From NCBI GenBank assembly GCA_964247055.1, contig OZ176057.1:1364001-1428000 (forward strand): a stretch of 64,000 nucleotides of DNA, written 5' to 3'. The translations under genes were made by a program, and so were the position numbers. The notes beneath the pieces are model-generated. The model ran no database searches. It was not told the DNA's origin and saw only the letters and a program-made list of their open reading frames with translations. Positions 62,901 to 64,000 of this stretch are shown here, piece after piece. This DNA is from Paragordius varius. Its lineage: Eukaryota; Nematomorpha. Each line of letters begins with the position of its first letter. The stretch's first letter is position 1.

Positions 62901-63367
62901 TATTTCTTAGGAATTTGTGATACTTTTCCGAAAAAATAACTCGAATATTTAGGAATTATTATCGTAACTTCTATACATAAGAAAAAAGGTTTCCCTTAAG
63001 TTTTAGAAAAGTCTATTATTTTATGAAATCGATCAAAAAAGATGGAATCAGGAAATATATTATTTAAAAAATATGTGTTTGGTGGCGGAACCCAATTATT
63101 TTAATTTTAAACCTTATTAATTTGGTAAAAGAGTTATTTTCAATACTCTTTCAATATACTTAAAATTTAATAAAATTTGATTAAGGCGTGTATGGAATAA
63201 AAAAAGTTGTCTAAAATTAAATGATCAAAACTATCGTTAAAGTAAAGTTTGGGAAAATATTGTCAAATTTTAACCATTTGTTGATTTTTACGCTACTGTA
63301 TTATGAGAATTATTAATTTTTCATTAACTTGTAGTTGATTCCTCGGAAGTTATCAATTGCTTGGTAG
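29857..63367 (-). CDS. Thr-rich microexon gene with antistasin-type C-terminus, 5' end off right edge
   Basis: Seventeen open microexons, each an AG-preceded, GT-followed block of 18-42 bp, each a multiple of 3, all phase 1 (last base A): 63329-63367, 62224-62262, 61276-61311, 61095-61136, 60730-60768, 59396-59425, 57396-57431, 57241-57279, 57117-57152, 55626-55667, 53323-53340, 53155-53196, 52355-52387, 45060-45086, 44873-44911, 37814-37852, 33666-33701. They encode variants of 'TTQSTTTTEDIT', e.g. 'TTTLTTTQPT' and 'STTTPTTTTVAPTI', a mucin-like stretch suited to O-glycosylation. The terminal exon 29857-29942 (same phase) encodes 'CKIPPVQCKYGYRY' and 'GCPVACMAKP' then stop, an antistasin-type cysteine module. 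Thirteen of 17 donors are GTT rather than GTRAG. No single product can be proven without transcripts. It may be secreted. A signal-peptide exon is not in the window. The function is unknown. Confidence 0.68.
30235..30313 (-). pseudogene. Antistasin-type exon, frame one base out
   Basis: Starts after 'tattaaAG' with GT TGC CCA: 'CPSCNVTCRANEYVQE', then in another frame 'DSRNCYICVC', and a strong donor T|GTAAGG. The 79-bp length leaves the two halves one base out of frame. An internal acceptor (cttgcAG) would give a 51-bp symmetric exon carrying only the second half. It is either decayed or used through that internal site. Confidence 0.55.
30553..30624 (-). pseudogene. Antistasin-type exon with TGA at a Cys position
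   Basis: Symmetric 72-bp block between 'aaaacAG' and T|GTACAT. It reads 'PIIYCALICPMYQYVNGYP' then 'ICE', a good antistasin core. The codon before PIIY, where its sister exon has TGC (Cys), is TGA. As a symmetric exon it could be skipped without frame loss. It is probably decayed. Confidence 0.5.
32025..33060 (-). pseudogene. mariner transposase remnant
   Basis: The minus strand shows mariner-family phrases in shifting frames: 'EHLQHALLFLFYQKKAVESH' near 32930, 'QVGPDRHYK' in the middle, and 'HPHPYAPDITPSDYILFA' near 32250, matching 'HPPYSPDIAPSDYHLF' of mariner transposases. Many stops and frame slips are present. The element is old and inactive. Ends near 32025 ('aggtctagtcaaaagttt') and 33060 ('cggggtactttttg') are only roughly inverted. 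Confidence 0.75.
34074..34300. repeat. hAT-like MITE fragment
   Basis: Begins 'aggggtgtccaccatgc' with 'gcggcccgtgaaaat' following, the same start as other hAT MITEs here. The right end is lost near 'aggcccaccgatg'. Confidence 0.45.
34782..35231. repeat. Dispersed repeat R2, copy 1 (about 450 bp)
   Basis: Ends TGGGGAAGTTTTATATCC and the inverse of TGGGGTAGTTTAATATCTC. The interior has 'aacagctga' and 'atggcggc' landmarks shared with copies at 46.2-46.6, 52.5-52.9 and 56.25-56.71 kb. Non-coding, MITE-like. The target duplication is unclear. Confidence 0.6.
35470..36463. mobile_element. About 1-kb inverted-repeat element of unknown class
   Basis: The left arm (about 35470-35730) and right arm (about 36220-36463) pair over roughly 250 bases. 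Landmarks are 'gatactatttgaatggatg' on the left and 'catccatccaaatagtatc' on the right, 'gtcggataatttgtc' against 'aaaattatccgac', and 'gaatgctgggg' against 'ccccagcatct'. The right arm reads openly on the plus strand ('SAFYDQCKITGYTFSPASII'), which may be chance or a remnant of a protein. I do not recognise the family. Confidence 0.6.
36824..37634. mobile_element. hAT MITE (811 bp) with perfect 8-bp duplication
   Basis: Ends CAGGGGTGTCCAAC and GTTGGACACCCCTG, flanked by CTTTAAAT on both sides (36816-36823, 37635-37642). An 8-bp duplication and CAGGGGTGTCC ends identify the hAT superfamily. No transposase is present. Confidence 0.92.
38087..39832 (+). mobile_element. Tc1/mariner-type element nested in foldback arm
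   Basis: 1746 bp with inverted ends CAGTAAATGTTAATTTTTAA of about 230 bp (38087-38320, 39600-39832), flanked by TA at 38085-38086 and 39833-39834. The right foldback arm (about 44230) shows the uninterrupted sequence with a single TA. Confidence 0.93.
38496..39336 (+). pseudogene. Tc1-like transposase with large internal deletion
   Basis: The N-terminal half is open: 'RWFCDFLDMSESSINKLRQK', 'GRKKKYDNLKLQKIIADI', 'SRSTLCKCLKHMNITHKRG', 'NTPLNIDKRFQYAQDVLQ'. At about 39088-39110 'YVDECGFNVKP' gives the first catalytic Asp in another frame. The sequence then jumps to 'QLNPIENFFAKIKKRQERCH' with the Glu, continuing to 'LPLEPDNNYK' and a stop near 39336. The block with the second Asp is deleted. 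A 24-nt 'gtatttt...attttag' tract at about 38627-38650 could be an ultra-short intron or read through in frame. Related to the transposase at 50.9-51.96 kb. Confidence 0.85.
40100..41560. repeat. Tandem repeat of foldback left arm, about 12 units
   Basis: Units of about 100-120 bp each contain 'aattgcggttttt', 'aggttttgcattgtta', 'attactacatattttggac' and 'aaatacaggtaaa'. About 12 'gcggtt'-type landmarks occur between 40335 and 41515. Unit length and A/T runs vary. Confidence 0.88.
42960..43930. repeat. Tandem repeat of foldback right arm, about 8 units
   Basis: Inverse of the left array, with about eight 'aaccgcaattttt' landmarks from 43020 to 43805. The lower unit count makes the right arm about 0.5 kb shorter than the left arm net of its insertion. 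Confidence 0.87.
46082..46117 (-). pseudogene. Dead microexon of the Thr-rich gene
   Basis: Encodes a fitting 36-bp phase-1 block ('TTTQTTDEPST') with the usual ACAA|GTTTTT donor, but the bases before it are AT instead of AG, so the acceptor is lost. Confidence 0.55.
46200..46601. repeat. Dispersed repeat R2, copy 2
   Basis: Shares 'tttaggcgcattacaaat', 'ttgccgccattttttt', 'atcagctgtt' and the end 'aaaactaaccca' with the other R2 copies. The left boundary is approximate. Confidence 0.5.
47330..49107. repeat. Three tandem repeat units of about 480-560 bp, unknown family
   Basis: A GC-richer lead 'tctcgtgctgctacgcagc' and 'gaagtccttcggacttc' hairpins (47335-47375) precede three units starting about 47541, 48103 and 48585. 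Each has 'cgcttgactaaaatt', 'aaagagggcctaaatcaaaa' and 'cacacggggtgggcccgaac'. Units 1 and 3 are near-identical for about 500 bp and end 'tatatagatta'. Unit 2 is diverged. The short ORFs inside read the same repeated peptides and show no known domain. I cannot assign a class. Confidence 0.65.
49550..50230. repeat. R3-like repeat inside the hAT-like element
   Basis: Carries 'gtgatattttttaaaat', 'aaagcatttagccttcacc', 'aattgcgcactttttgc' and a terminal 'tcctgttttcttatcag', matching the R3 copies elsewhere. Confidence 0.45.
50331..52278 (+). mobile_element. Tc1/mariner-type element (1948 bp)
   Basis: Inverted ends CAGTCATGTCTATA extending about 220 bp (50331-50560, 52060-52278), flanked by TA (50329-50330, 52279-52280). 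The arms share 'aacatgcgcatttttaagcc' and 'tgttgcaaaatattattctt'. It encodes a transposase related to that of the 38.1 kb element. Confidence 0.93.
50820..51963 (+). pseudogene. Tc1-like transposase (DDE), few breaks, all catalytic residues present
   Basis: Segments in order: 'NIWNKEKIDRAKKLFF' (50963 on); 'RRNKFRNPEIIDAVKTLV'; HTH 'VCRTTIYKILSDSEITRKRC' (51220 on); 'FIDESGFSLKLTNIWGRAPK' with the first Asp; 'VSLICMIGCQGVINYR'; 'SIIVCDNAPIHKA' with the second Asp; 'LPPYSPQLNLIECFFHEIK' with the Glu; and the end 'NNYKFI' at 51961. One frame slip lies near 51400. A 22-nt 'gtaaaa...ttttag' tract at about 51495-51516 would restore 'GFNKGKNVSLIC' if spliced. Relatively young compared with the mariner at 32 kb. 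Confidence 0.83.
52469..52910. repeat. Dispersed repeat R2, copy 3
   Basis: 'tttagccttggcgcattata', 'ttcgccgccatg', 'atcagctgttcata', ending 'ctctgggattaaaactacccca'-like. It matches R2 copies at 34.8 and 56.3 kb. Confidence 0.58.
53618..54185 (+). mobile_element. TTAA MITE copy 4 (568 bp)
   Basis: Starts CACTTCGATTGGGGTATC (a few bases shorter at the tip than copy 1) and ends at CTAAGTG, flanked by TTAA (53614-53617, 54186-54189). The interior is near-collinear with copy 1, including the 'gacgccatttttattttgc' block. Confidence 0.83.
54408..55392. repeat. R3 repeat, best copy (about 1 kb)
   Basis: Inverted ends: left 'ctgatagaaaaatgtatcag' then 'gataatcggtgctttt'; right 'aaaagttccatgataatc' then 'ctgatacatttttctatca', extending over about 55 bases with mismatches. 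The interior has the 'agcatttagctcacc' and 'gcgtttattttaaa' landmarks of the family. Non-coding. Confidence 0.62.
55990..56914 (-). mobile_element. TTAA MITE copy 5, split by an R2 insertion
   Basis: The left part (55990-56230) follows the reverse-oriented copy 3 ('accgattcaaattagggtc', 'ggaccccagg', 'cttgatatta'). The right part (56750-56914) ends 'aaatcgaagtg' with TTAA at 56915-56918. The middle is an R2 repeat (about 56249-56709). The copy is diverged and its left end is degraded, so it is older than copies 1, 3 and 4. Confidence 0.65.
56249..56709. repeat. Dispersed repeat R2, copy 4, nested in a TTAA MITE
   Basis: Starts 'gggatagtttaatattc' and ends 'tgatataaaactacccca', inverted to each other. 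The interior has 'ctagccttttagacacatt', 'cccgccatttttt' and 'atcagttgttcatt'. Confidence 0.6.
57646..58780. repeat. R3 repeat, second long copy
   Basis: Left 'attgataaaagtatcaac' followed by 'attggtgcttgggtgggcc', the diverged R3 end. The right half carries 'ctgatttagcttttatc', 'gcaaaatgcgcacgaattt' and 'ggtaactcgtgaggccc'. A hAT-type fragment 'gcggcccaggggtcgtatgc' (57930-57990) lies inside. Confidence 0.5.
58896..59190. mobile_element. Short hAT MITE (295 bp)
   Basis: Starts CAGGGGTTTACAACACGGGG and ends GGGGCTTCCCTG. Flanks are CTTTAAAC (58888-58895) and CTTTTAAC (59191-59198), an 8-bp duplication with one mismatch. Shares 'tgtgcggctcgcgaaaat' with the other hAT MITEs. Confidence 0.8.
59634..59887. 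repeat. Poly-G tract and right end of a hAT-type element
   Basis: A run of 13 G followed by AGGGG (59634-59651), and a right end 'ggttgggaaccactg' at 59873-59887, the inverse of the CAGTGGTTCCCAACC end known from hAT-type elements. No matching left end is seen. Confidence 0.5.
59888..62427. other. Intronic stretch of the microexon gene, no other gene seen
   Basis: Holds four microexons (60730, 61095, 61276, 62224) and AT-rich sequence with a (TA)n run at 60254-60271. A possible R2 end 'gggcagtttatatcgaaat' lies at about 60345. Nothing else is recognised. Confidence 0.5.
62428..62810 (+). mobile_element. TTAA MITE copy 6, truncated
   Basis: Starts CACCTCGATTCAAATTTGGG and keeps the 'cctacttcgacgccattc' and 'gcaaaatatcgtgttt' blocks, then fades after 'aagtaatatcaact'. 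No right end and no clean duplication. Confidence 0.65.
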
Positions 63368-64000
63368 CTATATAAAAAATTATAAAGATATCAAAAATTA
63401 TTGAATAAAAGTATTAATTTAATTTTGTTATTCTAATAATATTTAAGTTCGAAATAATAGGTGTTTTTTGTTTTACATACAAAGAGCGCCAAATTAGGGT
63501 CAAAATAGTCCCTATTTTCCTTATTTTAGTAAATATTCAAAAAAAATCAGGTGATACATTGCATCTAAGGGTAATAAACTAAAAACTTTTTTTAAGCGTT
63601 CGTCCATTATTTTCATTAAAATACTTATCGTTTAAATATTTTGTAATTAAGCTCGTGTTTTTAGAGCTTAGACATTTATTATAAGTAAAGCGTCTAATTT
63701 TTGAATGAAAATTATCAAAAAGATCGTATAGCATTATGGTTATTTGGGGATTCAACATATATAAATTTTTCTCAACATGACCTCTTAACGTTTGATAGTA
63801 AAACATGTGTGCTTAACCCGTTTGGCATCTGATATGGATTAATATAATTATTATATATAAACGTACGTTTTAAATAATATAGCACTACGACTTACTTTTC
63901 TAAATAGAAAAAAAAGGTTCATGACAGACCTAGATTTCGTATTGTTATCCGTTAAAAATAATTTCTCCTATTTCAAGAACACATATTTTTAACCAAATGT
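63368..64000. other. Right edge, nothing recognised
   Basis: AT-rich sequence upstream (minus sense) of the first visible microexon. No further microexon with AG/GT borders and a Thr-rich frame is seen, and no repeat end. Confidence 0.5.

Overview
The window is AT-rich eukaryotic DNA dense in mobile elements. Its introns use GT-AG splice sites and it holds recognisable animal genes. A netrin with insertions inside its laminin-N domain (as known in fly netrins) and a U2AF large subunit closest in layout to the insect one point to an arthropod-like animal. The species cannot be named from this sequence.

Region by region. 1-4709 (minus): the 5' part of a netrin gene, two exons, running off the left edge, with a huge N-terminal extension. 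4710-11935: intergenic, with dispersed repeats near its right end. 11936-21482 (minus): a complete 11-exon gene for the U2AF large subunit (438 residues). Its largest intron holds a tandem array of copies of the gene's own exon-4 acceptor. 22645-29177: a nest of DNA transposons: a Tc1/mariner-type element with minisatellite-bearing ends, a 3.5 kb PIF/Harbinger element with two convergent genes inside its left end, and a TTAA-flanked MITE at its transposase stop codon.

29857-63367 (minus): the most unusual object. I find 17 open microexons of 18-42 bp plus one that looks dead. All are multiples of three, all sit in the same phase and all encode Thr-rich peptides. The 3' end of the gene carries antistasin-type cysteine-rich exons. 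The array runs off the right edge. If it is one gene, it is a long mucin-like microexon gene whose introns have been filled with transposons. Those include a 6.3 kb foldback palindrome (38002-44320) carrying a nested Tc1-like element, a hAT-like composite (46757-52280) with another Tc1-like element at its end, hAT MITEs, and repeated copies of the TTAA MITE and of two other dispersed families.

Netrin (secreted guidance cue) and U2AF2 (3' splice-site recognition) are unrelated neighbours. A possible functional link is that the U2AF2 gene carries decoy copies of the kind of site its product binds, and that the neighbouring microexon gene makes unusual demands on splicing.
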